From Lotus japonicus (taxonomy: Eukaryota; Streptophyta; Magnoliopsida; Fabales; Fabaceae): a stretch of 64,000 nucleotides of DNA. Positions 13,286 to 25,241 of this stretch are shown one piece after another (the first letter of the stretch is position 1; each line of letters opens with the position of its first letter). A model generated the notes under the pieces. It saw only the letters and a program-made list of their open reading frames with translations, searched no databases and was not told where the DNA came from. The DNA lies in the NCBI RefSeq assembly GCF_012489685.1, contig NC_080045.1, forward strand, positions 10,937,648-11,001,647. The letters are read 5' to 3'. Made by a program: the position numbers and the translations under genes.

Positions 13286-13790
13286 GAAAGGAGTGAGTGA
13301 GAACGGGAGCCTCCAAAGGTGGTTTGAGAGATGAGACATGGTGAAGATTGTCATTTTTAGAGATCTCCGTAGCAGTATCTTAGTTTGAAAGGAGTGAGTG
13401 AGAACGGGAGCCTCCAAAGGTGGTTTGAGAGATGAGACATGGTGAAGATTGTCATTTTTAGAGATCTCCGTAGCAGTATCTTAGTTTGAAAGGAGTGAGT
13501 GAGAACGGGAGCCTCCAAAGGTGGTTTGAGAGATGAGACATGGTGAAGATTGTCATTTTTAGAGATCTCCGTAGCAGTATCTTAGTTTGAAAGGAGTGAG
13601 TGAGAACGGGAGCCTCCAAAGGTGGTTTGAGAGATGAGACATGGTGAAGATTGTCATTTTTAGAGATCTCCGTAGCAGTATCTTAGTTTGAAAGGAGTGA
13701 GTGAGAACGGGAGCCTCCAAAGGTGGTTTGAGAGATGAGACATGGTGAAGATTGTCATTTTTAGAGATCTCCGTAGCAGTATCTTAGTTT
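13286..13790. repeat. five tandem 101-bp repeats, identical by eye
   Basis: Units start at 13286, 13387, 13488, 13589 and 13690 with gaaaggagtgagtgagaacg and end with cagtatcttagttt. I see no difference between copies, which implies very recent amplification or an assembly artefact. The array lies 440 bp downstream of the REIL stop codon. There are no spacers, so it is a minisatellite and not a CRISPR array. Confidence 0.95.
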
Positions 13791-13904
13791 GGGTTCTTAA
13801 GTTAGGAGTCAAACCTTATATTTTCAACCCATTAGAGAAAGCTGAGTGGAAGTTCTTAGTTCTTAAAAATAAGATTTGGCTTTTTGCGCAAACAACTTTT
13901 AAAT

Positions 13905-16190
13905 TAAGGGAAAAACTTAGGTGCAGTTTTTTCTGTTCACCAATTAAAATTGAACATGTGGATTATTATTTTCTGTCATAAATATTAAAGTCTAATAAAA
14001 CTGACACCGTCATTCCACCGTAAAAGGTTATTTTTCCTCTTTCCTTGTTCCACGTTCTCTAACTCTCTATTATGGGTCTACTGATTCTCAAACAACCAGA
14101 TCAAACAAGAAATTGCTTCACCCACCGCACGGACAAAAAATGTTTTTTGTTCTTCTCTTCTCTCAATCCCCTTTATAAATCACTCCTTTTCTCTTTCCCG
14201 ATCTTAAACCTTAGTCTGTTGTGATGTTGGAGAATTTAATGAGGTCACAAAGCAGAAATTAATTTGTTGGGATGGTAACCTTCCATATCTGAATGCGAAC
14301 CTTTCTCCCTTTCCTAGTATCATGCGTAATTCCCTCACTCTGCATCTCAAAGGTTGTGTTTTGATGGGGGAATATTTGAGGGAATGTAATTTTAGAGGGT
14401 ATTTCAAATCCCTTCAATTAAAATACTTTGTTTGGATATCTAATGTGAGGAATTCTCAAATTACTAGTAATTAAATGATGTATTTTACTCAATAAGATTT
14501 AGGGTAATTGAAATCACCTCAAAATAGGAAGGAATTTCAAATTCTTCATCTCTCCCTTAACCCTATCTAAATTCAGTCAAAAAAATTAATCTCGGCTTAA
14601 AACCCTAAAATCGGTCATAAACTCGAAAGTCGGACAAAAACTAAAAAATCAGCCCAAACCCCTAAAAATGGGCCCGACACTCAAAAATCGGCCGAAAAAC
14701 TGAAAGTTGGTCAAAAACACTAAAAATCGGCTCGACTCTCAAAAATCAGCCGAAAACTCGAAAGTCCGCACAAAACCAAAAAAATTGGCCAATAACCCTA
14801 AGAATCGGCCGAAAACGTGAAAGTCGGCCCGAAACTCAAAAATCGACCCAAAACCCTAAAATCGGCCGAAAACTAAAAAATCGGTCGAAAACTCGAAAGT
14901 CAGTCGAAAACTCAAAAATCGGCCCAAAACCCTAAAAATCGGCCGAAAACTCAAAAATCGGAACAAAACCCTAAAAATCGGCCAATAATCCTAAAAATCG
15001 AGCGAAAACATGAAAGTCGGCCCGAAACTCAAAAATCGACCCAAAACCCTAAAATCGGTCGAAAACCTGAAAGTCGGCCCAAAACCCTAAAAATAGGCCC
15101 GACTCTCAAAAATCGGCCGAAAACTCGAAAGTCGGCACAAAACCCTCAAAATCGGCTGATAACCCTAAAAATTAGTCGAAAACGTGAAAGTCGGCCCCAA
15201 ACTAAAAAATTGACCTAAAACCCTAAAATCAGCCGAAAACTCGAAATTCGGCTGAAAACTCAAAATCGGCCCAAAACCCTAAAAATTGGCCCAGTTTTTC
15301 GGTCAACTTTTGAGTGTCGGGCCGATTTTCAGGGTTTTGTGCCGACTTTTGAGTTTTCAGTCGATTTTTAGGGTTATGGGCCGATTTTTGAGTTTCGAGC
15401 CGACTTTCACATTTTCGGCCTATTTTTATGGTTTTCTGGCCATTTTAGGGTTTTGGGCTGCTTTTTAGGGTTTTGTGTCGACTTTTGAGTTTTCGGCCGA
15501 TTTTTTGGTTTTTGGCCGACTTTCGGTTTTTCGGCCACTTTTTAGGGTTTTGTGTCGACTTTTAAGTTTTCGGTCGATTTTTGAGAGTCTGGCTGATTTT
15601 TAGGGTTTTCGTCTGACTTTCGAGTTTTCGGCCAATTATATTAAGATAAAAAAAATTAAATGAAGGAAATTCAATTATATTACCCAAACAAAGAATTTTA
15701 CAATTGAGGGAATTTCACCATTTTATCCAAACGATAAAATTTGAAATTCAAGAGAATTCAATTGATTCAATTGAATTCCCTAGCATTTAAAATCCCTTGA
15801 ATTTCTGTAATCCCTCATCCAAACACAACCAAAATCTATTTTCAAAATATTGGTAGTAACTCCATATAATCAAGGGGTTTATCAATGAATTCGTGATTTC
15901 ACTGATTTGGGTTATGTGATCTGCGATTTTCTATCATAATTATCTCTGATTCAGATCTGATTGCTTCAAAGAAATTTCTCAATGGAAGATACATCACTTT
16001 CGATCGAGTTGCAGAGCTTCAAGGAAAAGTTTATCTTTTTTGGACGTCCATGGAAGAGTAACGGCGTGAAGTTTATTAGAACTGAATATTAATGAGGTTG
16101 AAAAAATAATACACGTGTTCTATTTTAATTGGTGAACAGCAAAAACCTAAGTAACTGTTTTGCTCTTAAATTAAACATTAGTTTCCCTAT
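13905..16190. repeat. outer inverted repeat (about 115 bp arms) enclosing another foldback element
   Basis: 13905-14020 and the reverse complement of 16066-16190 share ctgttcaccaattaaaat and flanking blocks (for example 'taataaa[a]ctgacaccg' versus 'taataaacttcacgccg'). The arms look like the ends of an older transposon into which the 14352-15830 element inserted. Outer ends and TSD are uncertain. Confidence 0.6.
14352..15830. mobile_element. foldback transposon with terminal inverted repeats and internal mirrored satellite
   Basis: The left end ggttgtgttttgatggggga matches the reverse complement of the right end (ggttgtgtttggatgaggga). Similarity continues inward through 'gaatttcaaa' and 'ctttgtttgg' blocks. 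Inside, 14594-15291 is a degenerate array of roughly 18-36-bp units of the type aaaaatcggccgaaaactc. From 15295 to 15636 the same units occur in the opposite orientation, so the whole interior can fold back. No transposase is present. A clear TSD was not found. Confidence 0.7.
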
Positions 16191-16599
16191 AGAATCTACA
16201 CCAATTTTTTATGGGTTGCTTATATCTTATGTAGCACTTTGAGCCCATAGAAATCATATTAGGAACCCAAAGTAAGATCTTATGGATAGGGATGCTCTTA
16301 GGGGTAGAATGAAGGTGGTCGGAGTTGTGATTTCATACTTAACAAAGATGATGTTGTAGTGCTGGGTGTTTAACGTGAACAAGTAAGGCACAACTGCATA
16401 TGGTTAATGAGGAATTCAACACGATAAAAGCAAAAGCACGTGGGTTTAGTAGTTCACTTTTTGAATGGTCCTCACACCCACTGCTATGTTTGCAGTCCTT
16501 ATAAGTATTTTTTCTGCATAATTCACATGTCTGAGGCTGCATTATTTTCGTGAAACTGTGCAGCACTTGCTGTATGTTTCTGCTCATGGTTTAATCACC

Positions 16600-16915
16600 T
16601 GGATGTGCTTGGGATTTCCGTGTGCGTGGTCTGTTGCTTGGAGGCACACGTGACAACTATCTCTGGACTTGCGTGAATTTGATGAGGATTGGTGGGGCAA
16701 TTATAGTGAGTTCAATTCAAGGTGGTGGGGCATTTATTAGTTTTTTGAGGGAGTTCCAGTGTTGGTTGGGTGGGGTTGTGTCCATATACTAGCTTATATT
16801 AGCACTTTGTTATGTTTTTTCTTCTCTTTCTGAATTTTGTACTTTGTTTTGGGTTTGGAGTACCCCTTGTACACCCTTTAATAAATTGTTTGCCTATAAA
16901 AAGAAAAAGTAAGAC
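16600..16915 (+). mobile_element. probable 5'-truncated LINE 3' end
   Basis: The region ends with a GT-rich untranslated-like stretch, then ccttgtacacccttta, ataaattgtttgcctataaa and a short A-rich tail. This is the typical 3' terminus of plant non-LTR retrotransposons. No reverse transcriptase remains upstream. The 5' limit is arbitrary. Confidence 0.4.
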
Positions 16916-17390
16916 ACAACACTCGATCACCTTCACGAGGAATGCGTACAAGTGTGCACCAAATAAAGCGGGTTGCGCCATATAAGGGGTTGTTATTAAC
17001 TCGTTACAAGATGAAAAATGATTTAAATTAAAATTTTTAAATTAAATATTGAAACTTAAAATTTAGAAGGAACTTAAATCTGAATTTAATAAGTTTTGAC
17101 TAAAAAAAAATCGTTCTTATGATAAATAGTGTGAAGTTAACTATCCAATCAAAGAAAATAGAGAATAATGAAGGTTAGTTTATTGAGATTAAAGGTGATA
17201 ACAACACTTTCGAAGATGTCCACAATTTATATAAATAGGGGTGAAATATATAAAAAATGCTAATGTGATTATTATTTTTTTGAACGTAATGTAATTAAAA
17301 CTGATTTACATTCTTACATGCTAGTTCTGTTAAACAAATCCAAACGATTAGAGAACCGATCCTCAATAAAAGAACCGCAAACTTAAGACT

Positions 17391-17826
17391 TTGTTTGTGA
17401 GTTTATAGGAGATGGGAAGATTTTGAGAGGAAGGGAAGGGGAGGGAGAGGGGTTAAACCCCTTGTTTGGAATTTCAAAATTTTACAAAACGCACATTGTT
17501 TCAAAGTTTTTATAAGGGAGGGATTCAAGTCGTGTTTAGTGCGAATTTTAGGTTTTAGGGCCAATTTTTCAGTGAGAGAAAATTATAACGGAAATAAAAA
17601 AATGAAAAACATTATCAACAACTTTTTTCTCAAAAAGTATATGAAAGTAAATAGTTATGAAGGTAATAATGTCGTTTTTGAAAGCTAGCCCTCCATTTCC
17701 CTCCTCTCCCTAATTTTGAACTTGCAAACTAGGGAAGAGCTTACCATTCCTTACCCTTCCCTTTCCCTTCCCTTTCCCTTCCCTCCAAAGCCTTCCCCTC
17801 CCCACCTTTAAGAACTTGCAAAATCA
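17391..17826. mobile_element. MITE-like element with purine-rich terminal inverted repeats
   Basis: The left end (tttgtttgtgag followed by an aagggaaggggaggg tract) is mirrored at the right end by a ttcccttccctttcc tract and ctttaagaacttgc. The ends are diverged and no target duplication was confirmed. The element would lie downstream of the DUF1644 gene. Confidence 0.4.
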
Positions 17827-18616
17827 TATGAAATTTTAACATGTGAATCTTGAGATACTCTCATAAACTATTTTGTATTGTCAAAAGCATTACTTGGCTA
17901 AATATCACTCACCCTCAAATCGTGCACAGCTACATGACATGTTGGCATGTCTATAGAAGAGCAATAATGCACAGCCACAAGTTGTAGAAATGGCTCTGAT
18001 TGACAGTAACAAAAAAGTTCAAGCAGAGTCAATTCAATCCAAACAAAAGCCACTAGTAAAATCTACATAGTTACACTTACAAATGTAAGAATATAGAAAC
18101 ATGCCTTGAAGGTATGCTAACATATCACAATCAATTAGCTAATATGTACAAGGAAAATAAGATTTTAATTTTTTTATTACGGCATAATTAAACAGCAGAA
18201 TGCTAGTAGAATCACTATAACTGCCCATAAGGACATCAACAAGCTTCTAATGGCAAGCATACTTTCTTCGCTTAGATTCGGTAAGCAAATTTGATTGAAG
18301 TTAGGCATTATAGAAACTAAGTAAGAATTTCAAAAGTCTCCCAAACAGCACATCTCATTGCCAAAATAACTGATGATTTAAATGTAATACTTGCATGGTG
18401 AATACAAGCTGTCCACTGTTTTTCGCATGTCTCATACCTTGCGTTCCTCGTGCATTCATTTCATATATTGCCTGCAAAATTAGAGAAAATTCATCACCAA
18501 TCTAAAAGCAATGAAGCAAGAAACCAACATAACAATGGCTGCATTTGCAGTCAGTATGAAAACATCAGGATCTTTGTACAATGACAAAAAGATGTTCTTA
18601 AACAGCTAGCGCATAC
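17827..18616. other. probable 3' UTR and downstream region of the DUF1644 gene
   Basis: No coding signal is visible on either strand. The region immediately follows the inferred stop codon of the minus-strand DUF1644 gene and probably contains its 3' UTR. No poly-A signal was pinned down. Confidence 0.35.
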
Positions 18617-19842
18617 CTAATTGTCATAAAAGCGGGACTGGCGTCTCCGGTATCTGCAAATAAAAGCGGAAATGAAAATGAGATATCATACTCTTAATTC
18701 CGTATGTTAGATAATTAGCATCAGAAGCTATAGATAAAAAAGAATCTGATTCTAGTTATGTAAACTGATAAATAGATGTGAAGCTTTCTTGAGAAAGAGA
18801 ACAGAAAATATTTACTTTCAGAATCTTTCAGGGGAAAAGTTTCAGAAAAATTCACAGTCGACCTAACACTTTTTATCATGGAATCTCAATAGAATCACCG
18901 AAAATGTTCTGCATGTGAAGTCTTATATTGACAATGTTAAAATTTATCAATTAAGATAGTCTATGACCTGCGATAACCACTGCTACCCCTTGAAGAGCTA
19001 CTTGTGCTAACAAAATCATCGTCAGTCTCATCTACCCTATAATCCGCATTCTCCACAGACGCTACAGAACCTTCATCAGAATTTGAAGTATCATAACTCA
19101 AACGACGATTGCCTCTTCTTGTATCACCATTTCTTGCCCTTCTTCTGTTTCTAGAACTTCTGAAGTTGTCGAAGACCTGATACAAAATACAAGAGGTCCA
19201 CCAGTTGCCCTCATCTCCAGGAAAGTCATCAAACTCATCCCTAGCATCATCATCCCCATATTCAATCACATAATCTCCTAAAACCATTCCCCGTGGGATT
19301 TCTGAATGAATAGTGCTTAAAACATCTATGATCTCGGAGGATTGCTGAAAATTCTCCCAATCAAGCTGCCTGGCAGGATCAATTTTTGATGGACGTGCAT
19401 TAGGGTGTTCAAGTTGAGCATGATTTTGCAGCTCCAAGTAACTTCCCATGAACGTACATCGCACTTCATCGCAACAACGCTTCTTCTCATCAAGATACTT
19501 GCGAACTTTATCCACAACAACCCACCCAGAAACCTCACCTCTACATAAAGGGCAAGTCAGATCGCATTTACCCTCTGATACTACAGGTTCAATATTTCCA
19601 ACAGAAGTTGCATTAGACACCGAAGATGATGGCATACCACTTGCACTTTTAAAACGATCCAAACAATTTGAGTGCAATTGATTTGTGTCACAAACAAAAG
19701 CACGGCAACCCTTATCACAAGATGAACACTGAAGAAGCACACTGTTATGAGGAAAATCCAAGCATATGGGACAAGCAACATCGTCCCAATTGATCTCCAA
19801 TTGAATATCCTCCATAATGTTTACACTAGTTGGACTATTCAT
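18617..19842 (-). CDS. DUF1644 RING-like putative E3 ubiquitin ligase
   Basis: The main exon is 19842-18968 and a 37-bp last exon is 18653-18617, joined across a GT-AG intron (18967-18654), giving 303 residues. Reading straight through the donor would stop three codons later at 18961. The spliced form instead ends RRYRRRQSRFYDN, an Arg-rich tail with an aromatic end that suits the family and its length near 308. The N-terminus holds an unusual Cys-rich RING-like region: CPICLDFP at residue 25, LLQCSSCDKGCRAFVCD, HSNCLDRF and CPLCRGEVSGW near 100. A second Cys/His pattern follows (CCDEVRCTFMGSYLELQNHAQLEHP), then an acidic middle and a Ser/Arg-rich C-terminus. DUF1644 proteins are annotated as putative ubiquitin ligases with roles suggested in stress responses. 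I recall Arabidopsis At4g31410 as the syntenic counterpart. The start MNSPTSVNIMED is the first ATG, with a second in-frame ATG nine codons on. Confidence 0.88.
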
Positions 19843-20452
19843 CCTAAATTTGTATTTGAACTAGTTAATAGCAAGCTCCTTTCTTCAAACATCAGAATAT
19901 GTGAATATAAACTTGGAAATGAAACAATGAGACCGTGTCCTGTGTTTTAGAACAAGCCTAATATATAAGAAAAAAAAAAGAATTAGTTTAGAATAATATA
20001 GTAAAGTAGTTAGAATTTAAATGAGTAGGAATATTCAAGTGCAACAGCAAGCAAGAAGTGTTTCCAAGTATCACTTACATGACTGCATTTCATATTCATA
20101 AAACCACTCTATAGACTGAGGAATGTATGTTATGAACTGGAAATATGTCAAGCATTGAAAGACCTGAACTATTCTATTTGAAAAGATAGATACATTTACC
20201 TTTATATTCTTCAAAGAGATTAGCAAAAAAATTTAATTCAGAGTAAACAAAGGTCCGCACCCACCCTAATTTTTTTATTAACAGAGATACAGACACGACT
20301 CAAAAGTAATAGAACAGCATCATCTAAGAGATCTCATGAGTTCAATTATACCAAATCTGAAATCAGGAAGAAAGAAAAAGAAAAAAAGAACACCTGACTA
20401 CAGCAACGGATAGCACAAAACTTGCCATCATACTAAAGCAAAATTACCACCC

Positions 20453-20616
20453 ATAGTTTTAAATAGTAAGCTGCAACAACAATTGTAGCCACCATAATAC
20501 TAGTCCCGGCAACAGCATCGTGGCCGCAATTGCAGCTGCATCAGCACCATTTGTCCGCAATTTAGAGGATTATGATGCAACCGCACCCGAGACCTCAATT
20601 TAAAACCATGTTAGTT
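20453..20616. mobile_element. MITE with tttaaat ends
   Basis: It begins ccatagttttaaat and ends atttaaaaccatgt, imperfect inverted ends. Between them is a GC-richer core with internal palindromes such as ggccgcaattgcagctgc. This matches a common plant MITE layout. It lies in the presumed 5' UTR intron of the DUF1644 gene. Confidence 0.45.
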
Positions 20617-21046
20617 ACAACCATATTAACCCTAGAAGACATATGTTATTGGAGTAATTCAAATAAAATCATCCATCAATAAAATATAATGAATTAACAG
20701 AAAAACCCAATAGAACAGTAAAAAAGCCTTCCTCTAATATGAAATGAAAAAATGACAACCCAATATCCAGAATTAAATAAAAATGATCAAGTTGAGCAAT
20801 CAAAGATACAGGTTCCAGTCTTCCAGACAATAAACTAAGACCCAAAAATGAAGAACTGGCAAAACACAAACCCGGGTAGGTAATCAAAAATTGAACCCGA
20901 CCCAGAAAATAAACTAAGACCCAAAAATGAAAAAACAGAAAAGAGACAAGCTTTGAGGCACAAAGGGTCATAGATTGAAAAACAGGGCACAAGGTCACCA
21001 CCAACCTTAAACACAAGAATTGATGACTGAACAGTGAAGCTCTTAC

Positions 21047-21180
21047 GGAGAGATTGATGTGTCGAGTGTGGTTGCGATCTTCGTGCAAATGGATGATGAT
21101 GCCAGGTTGAGGATCAATCAAAGTGGGTAGGGTCTCTCTCCCTCTCTCTTTGTTCTTCCCCTTCACAGAAAACAATTGCA
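21047..21180 (-). other. candidate 5' UTR exon of the DUF1644 gene
   Basis: On the minus strand a CT/GA-rich leader runs to a good splice donor (tctctcc|gtaaga at 21047/21046). Acceptor-like sites lie about 110 bp before the DUF1644 ATG (for example tatattag near 19958). The interval would then be a 5' UTR intron of about 1.1 kb. This is inferred from composition and splice signals only. Confidence 0.35.
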
Positions 21181-21429
21181 CTACTTCTACTTTGTGACCA
21201 AAAAGAAAAAAACAGTGAAAGACAATAACGTCCTTTTATGTGGTTTTCTTTCTTTCCAATATATTTATCCATCTAAAATTAAGGGATTTCAAACCTTTTG
21301 TCTTGATTTGTCATGTTTTGCTTATGATAAATTTTAATAATTTATAAAATTATAATTTATTCATTTGTATTCTATAAAATGAATTGAAGGATACCATATC
21401 ATTCTACTTAAAATGGCCGTCGGACGACA

Positions 21430-22155
21430 ATATGACAATGGGTCTCGGACCCCATAGGGTACTCGCAAAAAATACTCACTATGGGTAGGATAAAACCCAT
21501 TAGATGGGTATGAGATTGGGTGTGAGTAATTACCCGCAAAAAATAGTGGGTATGGGTGCGGGGGTATGAACACTATAGTACCCAACCGCCCCATACCTGC
21601 ACACATATATTATTATTATTATTATTTGGCAATATATCATGTTATTGACAAATTGACTCAAGTTATAGATTTCAAACTTACTCTTTTTAAAAACATAGGT
21701 GAGTATTGAAGGTATTGATAATTTACTCCCACTTATTTTTTAAATTAATAAGTTAATAACCTACAATTTTATGACTGTATTATTAATCTAAAATTATAAA
21801 TTTAAAGTTATATCTTTCTCGCTTATTCCTTCTAAAAAATTGCTTTATTTGAATGATTTTACTTGTTAAGTATTTGAATAATATTTTGTATTTTTTATTT
21901 GTTTTTTATTTAAAAATTTAATTAGTTGTATTTTTGTTTTCTATAAATAAAAATAGTGAAAAAATATATTTTGTTTAGTTAAATTGCGGGTAATGGGCTC
22001 GGGTACATGCATATAGGTACCCAGAGTGTACGGGGACGGGCATTTAAGTTGCTACCCACGCGGGTATTGGGACGGGTACAAGTAATTTTTAAAAACGCGA
22101 GTATGGGAATCGGTACAATAGTACCCTACCCAGACCCTACCTATTGCCATCCCTA
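21430..22155. mobile_element. hAT-like non-autonomous element
   Basis: The right end reads attgccatcccta, the mirrored form of the tagggatggcaat terminus common in plant hAT MITEs. Both subterminal regions are full of gggta/taccc motifs (for example gggtatgggtgcggg on the left and ctacccacgcgggtatt on the right). The left end is not sharp, so the start is approximate. Confidence 0.45.
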
Positions 22156-22439
22156 AACGACACCATAAATATAACTCAATTTATATTGAAATTTAATAAT
22201 TACTTATTGTGCTCCTATTTATAAAGCAAATAAAAAAAATAATGTAAAAATTTTAGTCTAGTAGAAAGTAAACTAGATTAATAGGAATAAAAGTTTGAAC
22301 TCCACCGATTTATATTACAATTTAAGAATTACTTATTATGTTCCTATTTATAAGGCAAACCAAAAACGGGTAAAATTTTGGTCTGAGAAGTTATGGTCGA
22401 ACGAACTCCTGGTTTGGATTGGTGGCTAAGTTCTAGTTG

Positions 22440-23250
22440 AGGGCTCAAACGAGGTTATGGAGCAGCGGTGAAGGTGGGACCAGTGGGGATCTTGCTAGAA
22501 GCCCTGACTTGGTTCGATGAGTTGTCTCGGCGCACCACCATGGTGGGTGTCCTCGGCGTGGGTTTTGGATGGTGGTTATTGTTGTTAGGTTTTCTTTAGA
22601 TGTAACTTTCGACGACAGAAGTGGTGTTCGTGGTGTGGTTGTTGTGTTGGGTGGTATTGGTGGAGTGCGGTTCGATGTTTGGTTCATGTGGTTGATCTCA
22701 TTCTTTATCTCCGTGAAATTGCTGAAGCTACGGTTACTTTCCGGTCTTTGTGTTTTGCATCCTGCAGGTTTAGTTTGAGTGTTCTCCATAGGGCTGTTGC
22801 AGTAGATCTGGATCTTGCGGTGGTTTGGAGGCAGTGTTAACGTTCTTGTCTGCTTTTTGCTCGTCCGGTTCCGTCAATTTTAATTTTTCTGTGTTTTATT
22901 GTTATTTTTATGTTCTTGTTTGTGGGGTTTCAGCTCTATGGCGTTTGTTGGGTCCTTTGGTTTGCACAACTGGGTTAGATCTCTTTTTGCAGGTGTCATG
23001 CAGCTTGATACCATCGCATCCGGTTGAACCTGTCGCTGTTTTCAATTTCAAAGGGGGACTCTCCTAGAGGTATAGACTTGACATTAGGGGTTGTTGATTT
23101 GGGTGTTAAAGCATGCTTCATGCTTGGGGTTTTTTTACTAGTGGAGAGTTTTGCTATAGTAGCTGAGTTTTTGTCAGCTTTTTATTTGGTTACTATACCC
23201 ATGTTGAGAGGAATTGTTTCTCAATTATTTTTTTCTGAGTTTTGAGGGTT
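22440..23250 (+). mobile_element. LINE 3' region (family with three copies in the window)
   Basis: This GT-rich region has short frames without domains. Its end, tacccatgttgagaggaatt followed by gtttctcaa, recurs on the minus strand at about 40.2 kb and partly at about 24.0 kb. Shared blocks include 'tgtttgtggg' and 'gtgtcatgcagcttgata'-like text. Multiple copies sharing one 3' end but different 5' extents is the signature of a LINE. The 5' limit is approximate. Confidence 0.55.
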
Positions 23251-23493
23251 TTAGGTTGGTTCTCGTTTGTGGCTGAAATTTTATGGTATGGTGGTTATGG
23301 AGGAAGAAGAAGAAGAAAAAGAAAAATGAGAGAATGAAAGGGTTAAAAAAAATTGAGAGACCAAAACTGATGGGAAAAGTCCATGTGGTCACCTCTCAGG
23401 TGACTAGGCTCATCACATGGACAAATGACCGAGCAAAATTTATGACATGTAGGCATTGTAGAGGAATTGAAGAGCCAAAATCCCTCATAAATC

Positions 23494-23514
23494 GGGGGGG
23501 GGGGGGGGGGGGGG
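23494..23514 (+). repeat. 21-base poly-G run
   Basis: An uninterrupted run of 21 G's follows 'ataaatc'. Such tracts are rare in plant DNA and hard to sequence, so its length is unreliable. It could form a G-quadruplex. Confidence 0.95.
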
Positions 23515-23979
23515 TTAGAGCAACATTTCATATAAAAAAATATCATTTATCAAGTTTTAGAATTCAAAACTATATTTAAAATTAAGGGTAATTAAATTAA
23601 ATTTGTTTTAAATCACTCCACTCTCTTCGTAAATGAAATATGAACATAGTTATCTTTCCCTCCTCCTCTTAATCAAACATGGTAATGGATAGTCGGGTGA
23701 TTCGTAGTGAAAGATGTCTACTCACTTAATGTGATGTCCAAACCCTGAAAAAATTATTTTCATGGTGGTCGGATGTATAGACACCTTGGGGGAAAACACG
23801 TAAATAATTAAATTTCATCCCTCCTTTTCATAGGTCCATTGAACCAATACGGGGGAATTTTGAAAAAAATAACATAACTTTTCATAAAGAGAGTATGCAC
23901 TCCCAAGTTTAAATAACTTACATAAATATAGTTAAATTTCACCATTTTTTATTTCAAAGTTACAATTTTTTTGAAACGA

Positions 23980-23982
23980 GAA

Positions 23983-24015
<33 letters not shown>

Positions 24016-24200
24016 CGAAATGTTGAGAAACAACCTCTCTCAACAACATGAGTATAGTAACCTGGTCAACCAAAATACCAACAAAATCCAAGTCCCAACA
24101 AGGTACAATCTACTATGAAGAAATGTGTGGATGAGATCCTATCAAGCTGCACCACACCTACAAAAAGAGATCTATCAATGAACCAAAACTATATTTATTA
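23980..24200 (-). mobile_element. minus-strand LINE 3' tail with (TA)n
   Basis: The block tgttgagaaacaacctctct is the reverse complement of the 3' end seen at about 23.2 kb, and is followed upstream by taataaacg and a (TA)n tract. A second (TA)n tract occurs at about 24248-24281. The copy is short and 5'-truncated. Confidence 0.5.
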
Positions 24201-24244
24201 ACGAATGGAGAGTAGAGAGGGAAAACGAGTTGCTTTCGCGAAAG

Positions 24245-24284
<40 letters not shown>

Positions 24285-24602
24285 CCTTCTCAATTACTTT
24301 TTTTCTTACAAAAATATTGTCCAATTACTTGAATCTTGATATCAATTTGGCTTTCTTACGAAAATGTGTAGAATGAAAGCATCAATTTACTTCAAATTGA
24401 ATTTAAGTACTAAATTCTATAAAAAAAAATTATGTAATAAAACCATCAAAATTTAATAAAGTATAAGTACATACTGTGGAGTCGGAAGTCAATTTATATT
24501 TTAGAAGTACTTTAATAATTTAGATACCATGAAGCCGACATTCAAGACGTTTCCAAATGAAATTGTCAAAATAAGGTTCCTTGACTTTATTCATTATTTT
24601 TT

Positions 24603-24819
24603 GGGTTAATCCTCTAATTGGTTCCTGTGGTTGTGTGGCCGTCTGAAATTAGTCCCTCCCGTAAAATCTAAGTCCTCGTGTTTGAAAAAGTGTGTGTAGC
24701 AGGTCCTCGCCGGAGGGACTAATTTCCACACACTTTCCAAACACGAGGACTTAGATTTTACGAGAGGGACTAATTTCAGACGGCCACACAACCACAGGGA
24801 CCAATTAGAGGATTAACCC
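24603..24819. mobile_element. 217-bp near-palindromic foldback element
   Basis: The sequence starts gggttaatcctctaattggt and ends with its mirror image. The arms, about 100 bp each, match nearly perfectly apart from a short centre. Flanks ttatttttt and ttaattttt are nearly identical 9-mers, fitting a Mutator-type 9-bp duplication with one mismatch. It has no coding capacity. Confidence 0.75.
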
Positions 24820-24920
24820 TTAATTTTTTGTCATCTTTAATTTCATGACGTAAGGTGCCATGGTCAACTTTCATGCAGCTTTTTTTAATGTCTAGCTGGC
24901 ATCTCCATCTTAACATCTTA

Positions 24921-25241
24921 CTCCCTTCGTTCCTCGTTCCTGATCTTTTGTTGTTTAGGGTTATGCACATTGTTTAAGAGTGCAATCATTGATATATTTG
25001 TTGACATAAACACCCTTATTTAATGTTGAGTTAGAGTGAAGAGAGAGAATCATTATTATTGGTTAAAAAACTTGTTATGATTTTGATTGGTGAAAATAAG
25101 TGGTGGTAGATGAGAGATATAATATTAAATGAGGGTATACATGGAATAAATTGAGAAAAAATGCATTGAGTTTGTAAAACAAAAAAAGTTTTAGAATTTA
25201 TGACAAAAGTTAAAACAACAAAAGATCAGGAACGGAGTGAG
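24921..25241. mobile_element. Stowaway (Tc1/mariner) MITE
   Basis: The terminal inverted repeat ctcccttcgttcc is mirrored by ggaacggagtgag, flanked on both sides by TA (24919-24920 and 25242-25243). The inner ends also match (cctgatcttttgttgttt versus aacaacaaaagatcagg). Length 321 bp and the CTCCCTYCGTTCC end are classic Stowaway features. Confidence 0.85.

Noticed and set aside
13286..13790. Regularly spaced repeats resembling a CRISPR array
   Set aside because: The 101-bp units are contiguous with no unique spacers, and the setting is a plant nuclear genome.
14560..15620. Interstitial telomere suggested by repeated 'accctaaaa'
   Set aside because: The motif recurs within longer irregular units and not as tandem TTTAGGG. 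It is part of the foldback satellite.
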